The position numbers were made by a program, and so were the translations under genes. A stretch of DNA of 64,000 nucleotides from Stercorarius parasiticus (taxonomy: Eukaryota > Chordata > Aves > Charadriiformes > Stercorariidae): NCBI GenBank assembly GCA_013396915.1, contig VWZL01002825.1:279327-343326 (forward strand). The letters are read 5' to 3'. This document shows positions 47,886 to 61,624 of the stretch, piece after piece; position 1 is the first letter of the stretch, and each line of letters starts with the position of its first letter. A model generated the notes under the pieces. It did no database searches and was not told the origin of the DNA. It worked only from the letters and a program-made list of their open reading frames with translations.

Positions 47886-49739
47886 GGAACTGATGGGATG
47901 ATGGGTGCTTCCAGCCACAGTGGTTTGCAAAGCGAAGCAAGGCTGGACACAGACATCACAGCAAGATAAACAGGTAACGACGGAAAACGGCTTCTGGTTT
48001 TACAGTGCTTTTTTTTTTTTCTCCGTACGACTGCATCCCCGTGGCAAAGCACAAACCTCACTTAGTGGCCCAGTTTCAGGAGAACGTACTTGCGTCAATT
48101 CATTTTTGGAGCACCCTGGAAGCACGCGTTTAACTCTGCCTAAGTGCCCGTTTGGAGTCGGGGTCTGATCGCCTTCAGCACCGGGGTTGGGGGAGGTGTG
48201 CGGGCTGCTGCTGACCTCAACACAAGCGGTACGGAATCGGAGATTTTTCCCCATTGCTGCTCTCCCAGGCACCTTCTCTCTTCAGGGTCCCAGCACACCA
48301 GTGACCCGGCAGGGAAAAGCTTCACAAGAGGCAGAACAGGCCTTTTGTACCTTGCATTAATCCAGCAACAAAAAGGTTTTCTGTCCCAGACTGGATTCTT
48401 GAGTCTGCCAAGTACAGGAAGCTGCAACGCTCAGAGGCAAACTCTGAAGTTCTATAAAAGGAGGAATGACAAGTTAAGCACTGACCGTTGTCATCTAACA
48501 ACAACAAAAAAGCAGGTTCAGGTGATTTCCACGCCCAGTCCCATCATCTGAAGGACACAGAGTGAACCCAAAAGAGGAATCGCCCGTTAGCGGGGTTGTC
48601 CGACAGCTGCATGACAAACTCTGCGTTCCCATTCTCCTCCTGTCCAGCCTGGGCTTCGCCATTGCTGGTTACGTACTATTGTTTCATTTTATATTTTATA
48701 ACATTGCCCGCCTCATCTGCTCTGAAGGCTCAGGGCCAAAGCAGCGATTGAGAGGTGAAGTGTGTATTTGGGACAATGAAAAAGGAGACTCTATTCTAGC
48801 AGGTACCGAGATGCAGGATAAGAACGTGAGACATGTCCTGGCTTTGCAGTTGGCCTGGGTTATTTTGACGTCTTCATTTTTTTCCGCTGTTGCTTTTAAC
48901 CCTTTTCTATAAACACAGATGAAAGGTTTTAAGAAACAAGGACAAATAGATGCTTTGCAATTCTTCAGGGCGCAGCCTTCAAATGCAGTTCACAGAGGCG
49001 TCATTGTTCTAGTTTACCAGAAATATTTGAGTTTCTTGTCCCTAACCAAAATTAAGTTAGAAATCTTGTAAAAAACGGTATTATTGTGGTTAGTTCCTCT
49101 AGCTGATCCTGGAATTACAGAAGCACGAAACAATGAATAAAAGGACAAAAATCGGAAGATACGTGTCGCCACGTGCCTTTATTTTCAATTACTATGAAGA
49201 GAACATCCTTCCTCATCCTTTTCACGTGCGAAAACACCACCTACGGCTCGACTTAACTTCTGGGGCGTCTGCAAAGTCTTGCACATCAAGAGGCGAAATG
49301 AAATTATGCCCAAGGGGATGAAAGCACTCGCTGGGGAGGGGTGTCTGAGCACGGCACCGCAGGTCGCGGGGCGGGAAGGTCAGGGCGTTTCGCTTGGGGA
49401 ATCATATTCTGCTTTATTATATAACTCGCATCTCCGGAATTAAAGCTTAATCCCAAACCGTGGCTCGGAGCGCAAACCAGCAAGGACTTGCTAACATTAT
49501 TAGGAACACGACCGCCCGGTTTTCTAATGGTACAGTAACATAAGCATAAGAAATCAGGATTTTTTTTTAATCTGAGCCACCATGTAAGGGAAATGAAGCT
49601 GCTAGGTCTCCTTTGCTGCGAGCCTACAGCAGCTGTCCAGAAAATGAAGGTTCTTGCCAGCACTTTGATGAAACACATAGAGTTTTGTATGGCATTGGGT
49701 GCCAAACATGCTGCTGATAGAAGCAATAAATCCACGTCC
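47886..49739. other. Gene-free non-coding stretch
   Basis: No gene is supported. A 12-T run lies at 48009-48020. Frames of 116-145 codons (48562-48912 plus, 49304-49741 minus) were inspected; the first has a hydrophobic stretch but no family resemblance. Confidence 0.5.
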
Positions 49740-49850
49740 AAAACCTAAAAAGAATATTGGGATTGTTTTAAATTAAGGTTACAGAATATGGATTTAATTA
49801 GACCCTGCATGGACTCTGAATAGCAATTATTACATATTTGTTCAGGTTTA
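49740..49850. promoter_or_regulatory. Candidate conserved non-coding element beside a SINE
   Basis: AT-rich block with TTTAATTAGACC (sharing an 11-mer with 25971-25981) and GCAATTATTACATA. It lies 80 bp upstream of the well-preserved SINE at 49926. Confidence 0.25.
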
Positions 49851-49925
49851 AGTATTTTTATAGGATTTTTTTTTAATCCTGTTAGAATATTTTTCCTATG
49901 GGATGGGGATCATCTTTGTGAGAGG

Positions 49926-50062
49926 AAGAATGGTCTTGTGGTTAAGGCTGGCCTGAGACTTAGGAGATCTGGGTTCGATTGCTGGCTCTGCCACAGACGC
50001 CCTGTGTGAGCTTGGGCAAGTCATTTAACAGCCAGCTTTTTTTTCCTTAAAATAAAAGTCCA
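49926..50062 (+). mobile_element. MIR-like tRNA-derived SINE, well preserved
   Basis: The A box tggtcttgtgg (49931-49941) and B box ggttcgattgc (49972-49982) of a pol III promoter are both readable, with the tRNA-like segment cttaggagatctgggttc between them. Then come ctggctctgccacag and the core end gtgagcttgggcaagtcatt (about 50006-50025), the classic MIR-type sequence. The 3' part (ttttccttaaaataaaag) is decayed. MIR-type SINEs have been inactive in amniotes for a very long time, so the good match may indicate that this copy has been kept by selection. Confidence 0.8.
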
Positions 50063-50120
50063 AGGCCCGTTTAAGCATCTAAAAGATGCAGCTGCCGAGA
50101 ACTGCTGAGTGCTCAGCATT

Positions 50121-50165
50121 AAAAAGAAGAAGAAGAAAAAAAAGAAGGAGAAGAAGAAGAAGAAA
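50121..50165 (+). repeat. (GAA/AAG)n microsatellite
   Basis: About 45 bases of aag/aaa/gag triplets. It creates an open frame coding for runs of lysine and arginine (50086-50361), which is an artefact. Confidence 0.9.
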
Positions 50166-51643
50166 GCTGTCTGCCAAGCTAAGAGTTGTCCTCTTTTGGT
50201 CCCTTCAGCGCATGCTGAGAATTTCTGAAAATCCGTCCCTTCGCGTCTCTATTCTTCATCTGCGGAGCAGAAATCGTAATGCTCCTCTAGCACACAGGGA
50301 TTCTGGAAGTTCTAGCAAAGGGGCGTTAGACTGGGAACAAGTTAAAATGATTTTACTTTGACTTTTATGCCAGCAGTGGGTGAAACCATGAGAAATGTCA
50401 TTGCCACTCGCCAAACTGGCTGGCCTACTGCTGCAAGGAACCCGTGAGATGGAGGTGGTGGGGGGATGCTCCTTCTGGCGTGAAAACATTGCCTGGGTTT
50501 GAACTTGCTGATCTGGTGGCATGAGGCTGGGGAGTCACGTGGGTTTTTTATCGCTCCCTCCATCAGCCCAGTTTCTAAACAAAGTGTTGACTCATTCTGC
50601 CCCTGGTTTGAACCGAAGGACAATTGCGGGCGATGTCAGGAGCTGGGAAGGAGCCGCACGAGCCCTCAGGACCTGCGTGGGGCTGGGCAAGGCTTGCACT
50701 CGCAGCTCAGCACCTTTTCGTGCCGTGTTTCCCAACACGGCTGCGGGACCTGCCACCGTTCTGGCTGCTGAACCAACCCACCCTGTTCGGGGTCTTGGCC
50801 TGGTTGATTCCGCAGTTCCATACGTGACCGGGCAGCCAAAAATTTCAGTTGCGACGTCAAGAGTTCTTCTGTATACACTCACAATTTGGCACCAATTGGT
50901 TGTAGTGCGATAGAGGGGACTCAGAGAAACTGATGAAACCCCGACATACAAGTATTTGTTCAGTTATTTAGGACAAGAGGAAAAATTACTCTATGGAACT
51001 TTGTAGAACAGGTTACCAAAAATTGCTGATTAGAAATGTTTTTCCTGTGACAATCTTTTTCCATCCCCTAAAAAACAGTGAATGAATTTGTACTCGCACA
51101 AGGGAATTTGACCTTGTCTCTCTGTTTTCATTGATTAAAAAAAAAAAGTGTTTTGACAACGCTTTCTGCATCTGTAGGTACGCATGGAGGATGAAAGAAA
51201 CGCGGCGTGTAATACCTGTCATATGGTTAACACCAGGTGAGGGGCGTACAGCGACGGGACTATACAACTACAAATTACACAAATGCAGTGAGAATTCTAG
51301 GGAAGTATTGATGACATATGTTTTGGTGATAGGTAACTAAAACCAAAGTTGTTATTAAATTAAATCAAGGTAGTAGGGATTAAAATTACAGAGGAGACCA
51401 ATAACGCAAGAATAAGGCGGGCAGTACATTCACTCAGGATGCACAGACTGATGCGAAAGAAAACGCTCTTTTTGAGGTTGCAGACAGCACACAGCAGGGC
51501 TGTCTCTAGACTCAGGGAAAATAGTTTTGAATATAGCAAGAGTATAGCTTTGTGAAGTCAAAGATCATGGGTACAGATTCATAAGGTCAAAGCGCAATTC
51601 TGGCTGGAAGGAAAGCCCTGCTCAAAGCAGAGTGAACTTCAAA
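50166..51643. other. Gene-free non-coding stretch
   Basis: No gene is supported. GC-rich sequence from 50420 to 50830 gives overlapping frames of 90-130 codons in several phases. No transposon was recognised. Confidence 0.5.
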
Positions 51644-51875
51644 GCTAGACCATGTTGCTCAAAGCCTCATATAATTGAGTTTTGAGTATCTTTATGGGTG
51701 AGGATTTCACATCCTCTCTGGGCTCCCGTCCACTGTCATGGTGAAGTTTTTTCCCTTCCATCTAACTAGAATTTCCCTTGCTGCAACCCGTCTCTGCCGC
51801 TGCCGGCCCTTCGCGGGGCACCTCTGAGCAGAGTCTGGCTCTGCAGCCCCCCGGTGAGTAGCTGAAGATGGCAAT
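51644..51875 (-). mobile_element. CR1 LINE relic
   Basis: On the plus strand it reads gctagaccatgttgctcaaa, then atcctctctggg, then gtgaagttttttccctt, then cttcgcggggcacctctgag and cagagtctggctctg. This is the reverse complement of CR1 (recalled: "agaccaggttgctcagag", "cctctctgggcaacc", "gtcactgggcaccactgag", "aagagtctggctc"). It is more diverged than the 9.2-kb copy. Confidence 0.75.
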
Positions 51876-54800
51876 TACAGCTGCCTTCAGCAATTAAAAC
51901 ACAGAGCTCTTCCATAGCAGTCTTTCAGCCATGTTTTCCTCCGCTATCAAGTCACCTATTACAACCACTCCGTGCTGCTCACCTGCTCCTGTTCACTAGC
52001 TGCACACAAGCAGCTCTGCATTTATTAATATTTTAACATAAAATGATATTACCAGTGGTTCTGGCAAGCACACGATCTGTTAATTGCTGGGGGCTGGAGA
52101 TTGGGCAGAGAAAGGATCTCAATGAGCGCGTCGAGGTGTCCCAGACTGAGACCCACTGTGGGCTCCCACTGGGACAAGGTGCTGGGCTGGGTGAGCCTCT
52201 GCTCCGACCTTACGGGGAATAATTTAGGGGTATGAAAGCAACCTGTCTCGTAAATATTTGCAAAGATGCTCCGACAACATGTTCAAACCAGACAAGAGAA
52301 AACCAACTTCTCCTTTCTGAGTGTGGCATTGCCCTCCTGCTAGTCACAGGGGCTGGTACCACAATATTCCACTACCGGTTCTGGCGGCACTGGGACGGTC
52401 AGAGGGAAAGTCTCTCAGCACCGTGCCTCTTTGCAGTGGAAAGTTTTTGGGTTCTTTTTCGGTAAGCAGCACGTGCCCCGGAATGTGAAGAATGTCCCCG
52501 TGTGGATTTCCACCCGTTGCTGCTGGCCAGTACAGCCCTGTTTCGCTCTGGAGCAGGGCCAGAATGGAACAGATTTGAAATATATTTCCTGAGTCACTTA
52601 ACGGCGCTCGGGTGAGTTTCCCTCCAACAGCTGTGTAAGAATCGAAAGATAAAAACAGAGACCTGGTCCTCGAGCAGAGGCTGGGAGCAGCACGTACAGA
52701 AGCTAGCCACTGGCACATCCTCTGTATGGACCACGGATTTTCATTGCCTGGGGCCAGCAACTTCTCCAAGTGGAAATTCCTCATGATTGTGGAAGGGGTT
52801 ACGATTGACCCTGGTCAGATTTAAGTCGTTTGAATGGATTTCCCCACAGAAAGCAACAGAAAGCACGGTATAGAAAGTTAGAAAGAATCATATAATGCTC
52901 GTTACTTCTGTACTTTGCATCCGCGCTGAGCTAGGATTTTTATTTTTCTTAATGAAAGTTTAACTCATATTCATAATCATAATTACACGGAGATGTTGGA
53001 GATTTCATTCAGGATACTGAGAACAACGTAGGACCTGGGGAATATTTTAAAATTTCCATCAGCTCTCATACCAATTTGCCTTGGAAGAGTAAGGCAAGTT
53101 TGGTACATTCGCTCATGTATTCATCATTTGTGATCTTCATGCTTAATAAAATTAAGGTTTTTTGCTAGTTATAAATTTTGGGGGCCTCAGCTTAAGAAAT
53201 GTAACGTCTTTTTCCAACATTTTAGCTGAAGCAACAGAAAGAAAACAGGAATCTCCCAGGGCACTCAGCATCCTGCAGGGCTGGAGCTTTAATTGGGATC
53301 TGAAAGGGCAGAGGTGGTATACTATATACCGCTCGGTGCCAAATGCTGGTTGGCACCGCGCTAATCGCCTGCCTCCAAGCAATCTTACAAGGGCGGTGTC
53401 AGATCAAAGAGATTTAAAAATGAAGAAAACTGTATGAAAGCTTAGTATTGCCAAGGTGCTCCATTGATGCGGGCAATAGAAGAGCCTGGTCTTTCAGACA
53501 TGAAAACTAACGAGGGCTCTCAGGCTTGGAGATACGCTGCCCAACGGTCCCTTCTCCAGAATTGCTCCCAAAGCCTGGTACTACCAGAGAGAGACTTGGG
53601 GAGAAAAAAAGCTACGGATGCCTGCCTGGCTATGTCCAAAACGCTGTTGAATTCTTAAATCTACGATGATTTGAATAAATACAAGTGCATTTGAAATATT
53701 AACTAACATCAGTAAAATAATTTTGAAATAGTCATCAAGCTCATAGCTGGCAATAATAATGACTCCAGGCTTCCGAGTTAATACTCCTTTTCGCCTCTGG
53801 CTCTTGGTCTCCATTAGGCTACGGTGAAAAGAAACGGCACATCAGAGGGGCCGTAACAGCAACATCATCATGGGCAACCCTTCAGTGCCCGTCAGCAGAA
53901 TATTGCAAAGTATGTCACCGGTAGGACTTAATTAGTTCATATGGCGTGAGGTCAATGTTATAAGCCTGCTTTTAAAGCCAAGAAAATAAAGGCACAGACA
54001 ACTTCAGTGACACTTCACAAAACACATCATAATGATGGACAACGCCAGGAACCCATTTCCCAAGTTCCTGTTCTTGCTTTGCCACATCTTTTCGCTCCAG
54101 CTGCACCAGCACTGGTAATTGCTCAGTGAGCAGTGCCGCAAAGTTTCTTTGAACTGATTACGCTGCTTAAGCACCCTAGAAACAACAATAATTTGCCATA
54201 TGGTCAACATCATTCAATTTGAGCTATAAAATCTATACTAACCCAAATCCAAACAAACGCAAGCGTGTTTTCTTTTTAACCGCTTAATATTTGGATCCTG
54301 TTCCTTGTAAAGACACTCATCTTTTGGACGATTCAGTTTACGTGTAGCCCACGCTGAGATCGGTTTGCAGGTGGGGTTATACTCCACCGCTACTACACTT
54401 CCCATTGGCTTCCTGCACAGCGCTGTTTGAACACGATACAGTCTCCAGCAATTAGACTGCTTTGCTGACAAAGAAAAGGGGCTTCATCACAGAGACAAAA
54501 GCATTTCAGGCTCCCCAGGAGATCATAAAGTCAGACTCTAGTTCCATTGATTCATGGCCTATGCGTTCCCACAGTAAAAACACAAAGCAACATCGAGTTT
54601 AGTCTCTGTGGATCCAAAAAAACGAGCCTACCAGTAGACAGGAATACAGAGGATAAATGCTCTCACCACTGCTCTGCTGGCTGGATTTTAGCAGGAGTTG
54701 AAACATCACCCTTCCTGCATCTGAAGAGGGACAAATTATTATGAATATTTTAAGAAAACAAATTAAAAAAATCTCCACTGGCTTCTGGAAAAACAGCAGG

Positions 54801-55821
54801 AAAAACTGCTGAAAGTTGGACTCTTCAGGCTGTGCAATACAGAGGACAGAGACACTCAGTTTTATTTTCTGACTTGTTGTTGCATCTTCTCTCAGACTGA
54901 ACCTAGCATAAGCTCTACCTTCACGATGTCAATAAGCTTGAAAATAGGCAACCTTACCGGTTTTATTTAACAACAGGTTTCATAAAACATTGGGAGCGTC
55001 ACTATTCTGAACAACAGAATTTAGCCAGCAATGTCAGCCCTGCGTGATGCTCTAGGGACCTACTCAAAAGTAGGGGAGAACCCCCTGGAAAAGGCCAGCA
55101 CAGAGACATTGCCATGTCCGTTCATTCCTCAATCTCTTGAGTTAACATTCAGAGAAGCAAACACCTGCACCCTGATATTCCAGTTATCACCAGCCATTTC
55201 ACCTGAGGCAATAATACGTATCAATAAAAGGTCTCGGGCTTGAGAGGCTTTTTCAGAGGTGGAAAGGTGGGTAGTCAAAACCTGTGTTTCATACAAGTTT
55301 TGTGTCCAACCCAAAAATTCGTGCTTTGTGTAGATTCACACACATAACCCAGAGATGTGCAATGGGTATGTCTGGGGTGAGCACCGACTGGAGGCCCAGT
55401 GGCATTCCTGGGCTCTCTCAGGAGGACAACCATTCACCATTTATGTCCATTCTTGTGGTTGTAAGTTAAATCTTTGTCTGGTGGATTACTGCCAGTGCAT
55501 TCCTGAAACAGGAGTCTTCCTTTGCTTTTGTGTAAGATGTGCATTCATTCTTTTCCACATCAGTAGTGCGTTACACAAACCAGCATCGAGTGTGATTGAA
55601 AAAGAAATGGGATTAGAGGTACCACACAGTACAAAGCATACCACACGCGCCAGATAAAATCACAGGTTCAGGCAATAAGCAGATGGAGACATAGCAAGAG
55701 GGCATGAGCGGTGCGGTAATGTACTTAGGAAGCTAATCTTAGTTATTTGTTTGAGTGCGACCACAAAACCAGATTGAAATAGGTTTTGTATTCAGCAGCT
55801 ACGTCATATAAACCATTTCAT
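51876..55821. other. Gene-free non-coding stretch
   Basis: No gene is supported in 3.9 kb. The longest frame (52344-52784 minus, 146 codons) has no family resemblance. AT-rich, repeat-free sequence at 52900-53160 (taatcataattacac) could hold a conserved element. Confidence 0.5.
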
Positions 55822-56190
55822 ACGCTGATTAAGTTCTGTCTTAAAAACTAGTAGTCTCTCTACTCCCAGTGGTTCCAGTGCTTTCAGTAGAAGGTGGTGC
55901 CCGACTCTTCCTGCTCAGGTTACTGGAAGTTATCCGATATCCAGCCTAATTATACCCATCATCATTTTAGTCCCATTTGTTCTTCTCCTAATGCTTCCTT
56001 TAGCTTAAACAGTTAGTTTTCTTACCTCCAGATGTATTTATGCAGTTCTTACTTCAGAGCCATCATTTCAAGGACAAATAGGTGAAAGTCTTTAATTTCA
56101 TTTTACAAGAGTAAACCTACTGTTAATAGTACATCTTCCCTATTCCGGTTGGAGTCTGTTCTCCCTACGTATGGATAACAGGGAGCGTAC
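55822..56190 (-). mobile_element. Old CR1-type LINE relic
   Basis: On the plus strand it reads ctgattaagttctgtcttaa, then agtcccatttgttcttctcc, then cctttagcttaaacagttag, then gatgtatttatgcag, and ttccggttggagtctgttc. This is the reverse complement of the ORF2 end of old amniote CR1 elements (recalled: "ccatttgttcttgtgcc", "cctttagcttaaatagctc", "gatgtatttatagag"). No frame survives. It is an ancient insertion shared with other amniotes if the family assignment is right. Confidence 0.75.
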
Positions 56191-59100
56191 CATCTCTCCT
56201 AATCTCAGCACTTACAACAACATTGCCACTTCTGTCTCCTGGGGAGATGCCTCCGAACACCCTCTAGGACTGATTTGAGTCTTTCATGGATAATTCACAG
56301 AGTTACAACATAATCACACGGCAACTAACTGAGACCTTTAGGCTCCGTTCCTGCTAATGAGGTCTCTGCGCATACCACCACCCACGCATTTCCATCCAAC
56401 ACAAATGCTTGGTTCATGTACCGTGTACAAAGCAGCTTGAGAAACATCGTAAAACTGATTGACATTGATACGCTGCCCTCCTGAAAAGCATCCAATTATT
56501 CTACAAAAACATACCATTTCAGCTACACCCTCCCACTGAAACGCAGACAGCTTCTAGTGTGGAAGGTTGAATCTATTAAATACAACCACCAGCACCATCT
56601 GACAAGAAGGAATTCTCCTTCTCTAATGGAAACAGAAATTTTGGGAGGCAGAAGGTAATGAGTTTTGCTCAGTGCACCGATATTGCTGAGTATAGTCTTG
56701 CGAAACATGCCATGGGATCTTTAATGATGTGCTATTTCATGAGTAAGGAGAAGCTTTTTAATGTGACAGCTGAAGGATGCCAGATGCTCCAGCACAAAGC
56801 TCCCTAACTTCGCACATGAGTGTTGGTCCTGACTCAAAGGGAGTAGTGCCACCTACTGAATCACCACCACCATTCCCTGCAACAGCTGGATTTTAATGCC
56901 GCTTACTTGGGTGAAGCCCATGGTCTCCCAGATGATGCACTTCCCAAGAGCAGCAGGTGCAGGACTAGATGTCTCATTTTGATGACCTACAGATGTGAAA
57001 ACGGTGGAGGAACATAACTTGCTCTGTGGCACTTTAGTGTTACCTTCAGAATGAACATGCCCACCATTTCCATATTCAAAGGAGTAGATGAAGCTGAACC
57101 AAGAGAGTAATGTAACACGCTGTTCCTTCCTTAAGAGACGACAGGTTTCAAGACACTCATCTCCAAACCCATGGAATTGCCCATCAAGCTGGAAGTTGGA
57201 TATCGATTTTCTTTTTTGAAAATAATCCTGAAAATCTCCTTCATTCTATCTTTTTTTTACTCCTCCAAGTTAGTCAGTCACACATACATCAGTGCTTCCT
57301 ACAGCTGATATTACTGAGAGATCCAGCTCTAAGGACAGTATGTAATCTTTAGGATTTTGCTTTCCAGGAGAAACTGGGGACACTGTATCTCTTTCCTCTT
57401 GCCATCCTTTTGATGATGTGCAAAAGTAATCTAAAAGTTAGTTTGGTTATTCATTTGCCTCAAAAATATCAAAGTGTCTTGTCTTTCTGGTTTTGTTGCA
57501 TGCATTTCTTGAGAAATGCCTAAGCCTCATTTTCTGAGTTGATTAACTGACAATTAACCCAAATTAGTTTATACATTTGTAAAGACTAATTTAGTCACCC
57601 ACAAGTATTTGTTTCAGGATACCATAATTTGTTTAAAACGGAGCAAAATATCTAATCTAGCTATTCTTGGGGTTGATTAAGAGGTAGCAGCTCATCACTG
57701 TTGAAGATGTAGTGGTTAGAGCTGGTTTGAATATTTTTTGGAAGTCATTCTTTTTCCGCAGAACCCAAAATTGTTTCATCTGATGTATCTTAGCTATGTC
57801 AAGCTTTTGGTGAATCAAAGGCTGGCTTCCAATGGAACCATGCCTGGATTCATGATGGGCTTCTGGGGATCTGAGGGCTTCCAGCAGTGGCGATTCCCAG
57901 GCAGCCTCTGCTGCCAAGCTCATCCCAGTGCGGCAATTTGAAAGCCCTAGGAACACGGGTGGTGGTGGAGAACCAGAGGAGAAAACATAGAAAAGACTTA
58001 GAAAGAATTTTAAACAATCATAATTAAATTTAGCTCATCTCAAGTATCAGTTTTCTCATCCAATAATATCTCTGACATTGTCAGTTTATTTGTTCTCTAG
58101 CCATTCATTGTCTCCTGAAGGCACGTGCTGCCAAACTAATGTCAAGCAGCTCCTCGGACAGAGCCGGCGGGTGGACGCGGCGGGGTCCAAGCTGAGAAGG
58201 TGCCACGGGCCCAGCTGAGCTCCCCGGGGGGGTGGCGGAGGGGCGAGCACTGTGCTTGGGGAGATGTCTGTCCCAGCCAGATGGGGAAAGGGCTGTCGTC
58301 CCAACAGCTGCTTCCACCAAGCCACAGGGGCTGCCTTCAAGCACAGCTAAGGTCTTCGTGAAAGGGTTCTGCAAGGCTTTGATAGACCAAATGCTTCTGC
58401 CTCTTCCAGAAGTACAGCTTTTAGGCTCTCTTCTTCCCTTACAAGAAACCGGTGAAACCCTGTGAGCATTTCCACCTCTGAAAAATTCCATTTGGAGCAT
58501 CAGGAGTTGGTTGCTATTTGCCACTGTCCAGTGTCCCACGAAACTAATAGCAGCGTATCAGTACCATCAGCGTGTGTCGGAGAGAAATGAGCTGCATCAG
58601 CTTCCGACTTCTCCATCAGCTCCTAGCAGGTAGCTGACCTGGCACCCCCAGGAACACTGAAATGTCTACGCAAGTCACAACACGCTCCTTGTAACGATAA
58701 ATCACCCACCGCTCTTCAGAAGGTAACGCGTACTTGACAAATGCAATTTACCACTGAAACAGGAACAACCTCACCATGCTTGCTACTGAGAAAGAAACAA
58801 CTAACCACATTGACCCACGTAAAGTAATTTGGGGAATCTTGCTCAGAGATGTGGTGTTGCTGCTTGGATACTACGCAGCTCTATAAAGCACTAACAAAAA
58901 AGGGATATTGAGTATGGTTGGGAGTAGCGATGGCGTTGCTGTGATCCCCGAGCTCCCTTGACTTGTAGGAACCTGCACATTTACTCCAAACGGCTTCTTC
59001 CCTCCCTGACAGCTTCAAACCCACCCTCCCTGACACCGACCCTCACTCTAAGGCTGTGTGTGTGTCCATATACTGTGATAGCTCCTGGACAGAACCACTG

Positions 59101-61624
59101 GCTTCCTAGATTTTATGAGTTTCAACACAAAACTTTGCTCCTCAGCATTATTTGGATTGTTATTTTTTTAAAATATTTTGGTTTTCAAAGTCGCTTTCAC
59201 TGCCTCCTTTTTTTTCCTCTCCTCATTACATTTTTCGGTCATCCAGTGGGGATAATTCTGCTGCCCCAACAGTGACAGAACAGACAGAATTAAACAGCAA
59301 GAAAAAATGTAAAACTTGCTACCCCACGTTGCGTGGATTTCGGCAGAAGGTCAGTATGGCAAAGTTACTCATGTCAGAAGCAGGCACTGGGATAAACCAT
59401 ATTCCTGTAAGTTGCTCGGGCTTTGACGAAGAAGATGGTTTCTGTATGAGGGAACAATTAGAAAATAGTATCTCGGTCACATCTGCCAGACCTTCATGCC
59501 TCCGCGGTTCAATTGTATATACAAGTTTATTTGTTTGCATTCTTATCTCCACTGCGATTTATACTTTTTCATGAAAGCGTTGCCTTGTGAAAGTTCTTCA
59601 GACTATAGGTGTAGAATGCATGTATTTTAGGATGGTTTGACAAGAGGAAAGGAAGCTTAAAGTATTTGCAAAGATACGTTTGACTATCTGGCCTTTGCAT
59701 TCCTTCCTTCTGGAATGAAGCTTGCAGAAGAAATTGCCGGAATATGGACATAACAGACTGTCAGCTAATGTGAAAAGGAGAACACGGAGATAAGAAATAC
59801 AGAAGAGAAAAAGCACCATTTGGCAAGATTCCTTGTGTAAGAGGAGAAAACGAGGAGGTACAAATATCCATAGTGAAACAAAAAACCCCATGCCATTCAC
59901 AAATTTCCTTTTGGAGGGAGTGAAGCGTCTTATGGAAGCGCAGAGACGTAAGACAAGTAAAGACATTTCAATAACCGACAGCATTTTTGTTCTCCAAACT
60001 TCAAAGCAACAATTACTGAAACAGTTTATCCTTCCTCTATGTTTTGGGTGCGAGACTCATGTTGCATTGGTTTACAATGTGTCAAAATCTGCCCATTTCT
60101 ACCAACAAAAGCTATCGTAGGAGGGAAGGAATTCAAGAAAAGGAATGTTATTTCTTGCTAATATGGTCCCCTGAAAGGGGGAATGAAGACAGGGCAGTGA
60201 AATGCTGGTCAATAGTAGTAAAACATGTCAAACTACGGGTGTGGATAGTGTCCAGGTCAGAACTCGCAAAGGAATATTTAGTTTGGGAGAGGTCATGATA
60301 AATTACAGAAAAGTGAGGGGTCATCCCTGCTAGACAGGGGAATAGGGATTTGGCCCACTAAGTGCTGTGACAGTTATGCATTTCTCCTGCTCTTTGGTCT
60401 GCTGTAAGAAAGAAATCAAATTCCTGCTGAAATGAATAGTTCCTTTCCCCCAGTACGAATAAGGCAGAATCTGACAGAGGGTTTGAGGACTCGTTGCAAG
60501 CCAAGATCCAGGAAAGACCTTTTTCCCCCCCCCAATCAATAAATTTGTCCTTTGTCGCAGTGCAGTTTTCTATCTTATTTTTTTTCTTCATAAAGAGAAG
60601 TTATTAGTTTTTCTCTGATACCAACACTGTATACAGAGCTGGATCTATAATTCATGAGAATGAAAACAGTGGCATTAGAAAGAAAACCTGTCATAAATTA
60701 AGCTATTAGGCTTTTAAATGAGCAGTGATGGCAGTGTGGGGATGCGGAACATTTATTGCAATGCTAAATATAGGGATAATTCTCAAAGGTTTTCATCAAT
60801 ACACGTTAAGAACAAATACACTGAAAGTACTTTGAGCTTGAATTTTTGTTCTCCGTAAATTGCGTTAATGGTTTCTTTCCTTTGGTTGTGGTTTCGTGGG
60901 GTTTTTCTGTCTGATTTTTGGGAAGGGAGGGGGGTTCTTTGCCTTTTGAAATGCAGACTGTTGCAGTCACTCCTTGGAGGAGAGCTGCGTTTGGAGACTT
61001 GGACCCTTCCCCTCTCCACTTCTCCCCCGGCAGCATCACGACAGACGACAATTTCACACAGAGGGTGGAAGGAAGGGGCTGAGGCTGTTCCACGGATGCT
61101 CCTGGAGATCCCTCATTGTACAAACAGGTTGTTTACAAGAAGTTCCTCAAAAAAGTGCCATGTCTCTACAAGGTAGGAGAGGCAGAGATGATGCCAACAG
61201 TGCCAAGAGGGGACCACTCTCTCCTACAAAGTCCCCATCTGTTGTGAGCTAAATTCACTTTTTAGATGTTTACGGGTGTCCCAGCACACACGAACTCTCA
61301 AGCTCCAAATGCTGTCACTACTGACCTCGCTGCAAATGTGGGTTATGTCCTTTACAGGAACCCCAAAAATTTGTTCCAATCTCATCGGCAAGAAAATGTA
61401 TCCCGCTGCCTTAAACTGGACTTGCAAAAGATGAGGGTTTTACGGCAATAAAAGGAGTCAGGAAAAGATATCGTAAGATGAAATATGAAAGAAAAATAAA
61501 GCTGCAGCTTCAGCTTGTGTAAATCACTTGGAGCCCTGCCTGAGGTTTTCTATTTGAAGCTAAATATGATAGTTTTCTGTGGGAGTTGAAAAATACAAAA
61601 GTTCTCCTGGGATATTGTAAACAT
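56191..61624. other. Gene-free non-coding stretch
   Basis: No gene is supported in 5.4 kb. A GC-rich patch lies at 58140-58260. The string agtgccacctactgaatc near 56846 may be a scrap of an old repeat. A C run lies at about 60525-60534. Frames up to 144 codons on both strands show no known domain. Confidence 0.5.

Noticed and set aside
49304..49741. 145-codon minus-strand frame
   Set aside because: No family resemblance; overlaps AT-rich sequence and a T run.
50086..50361. Lysine/arginine-rich frame
   Set aside because: Produced by the GAA/AAG microsatellite.
52344..52784. 146-codon minus-strand frame
   Set aside because: No family resemblance, no splice or start context that stands out.
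58140..58260. GC-rich patch as a CpG island
   Set aside because: Only about 120 bp and few CpGs.
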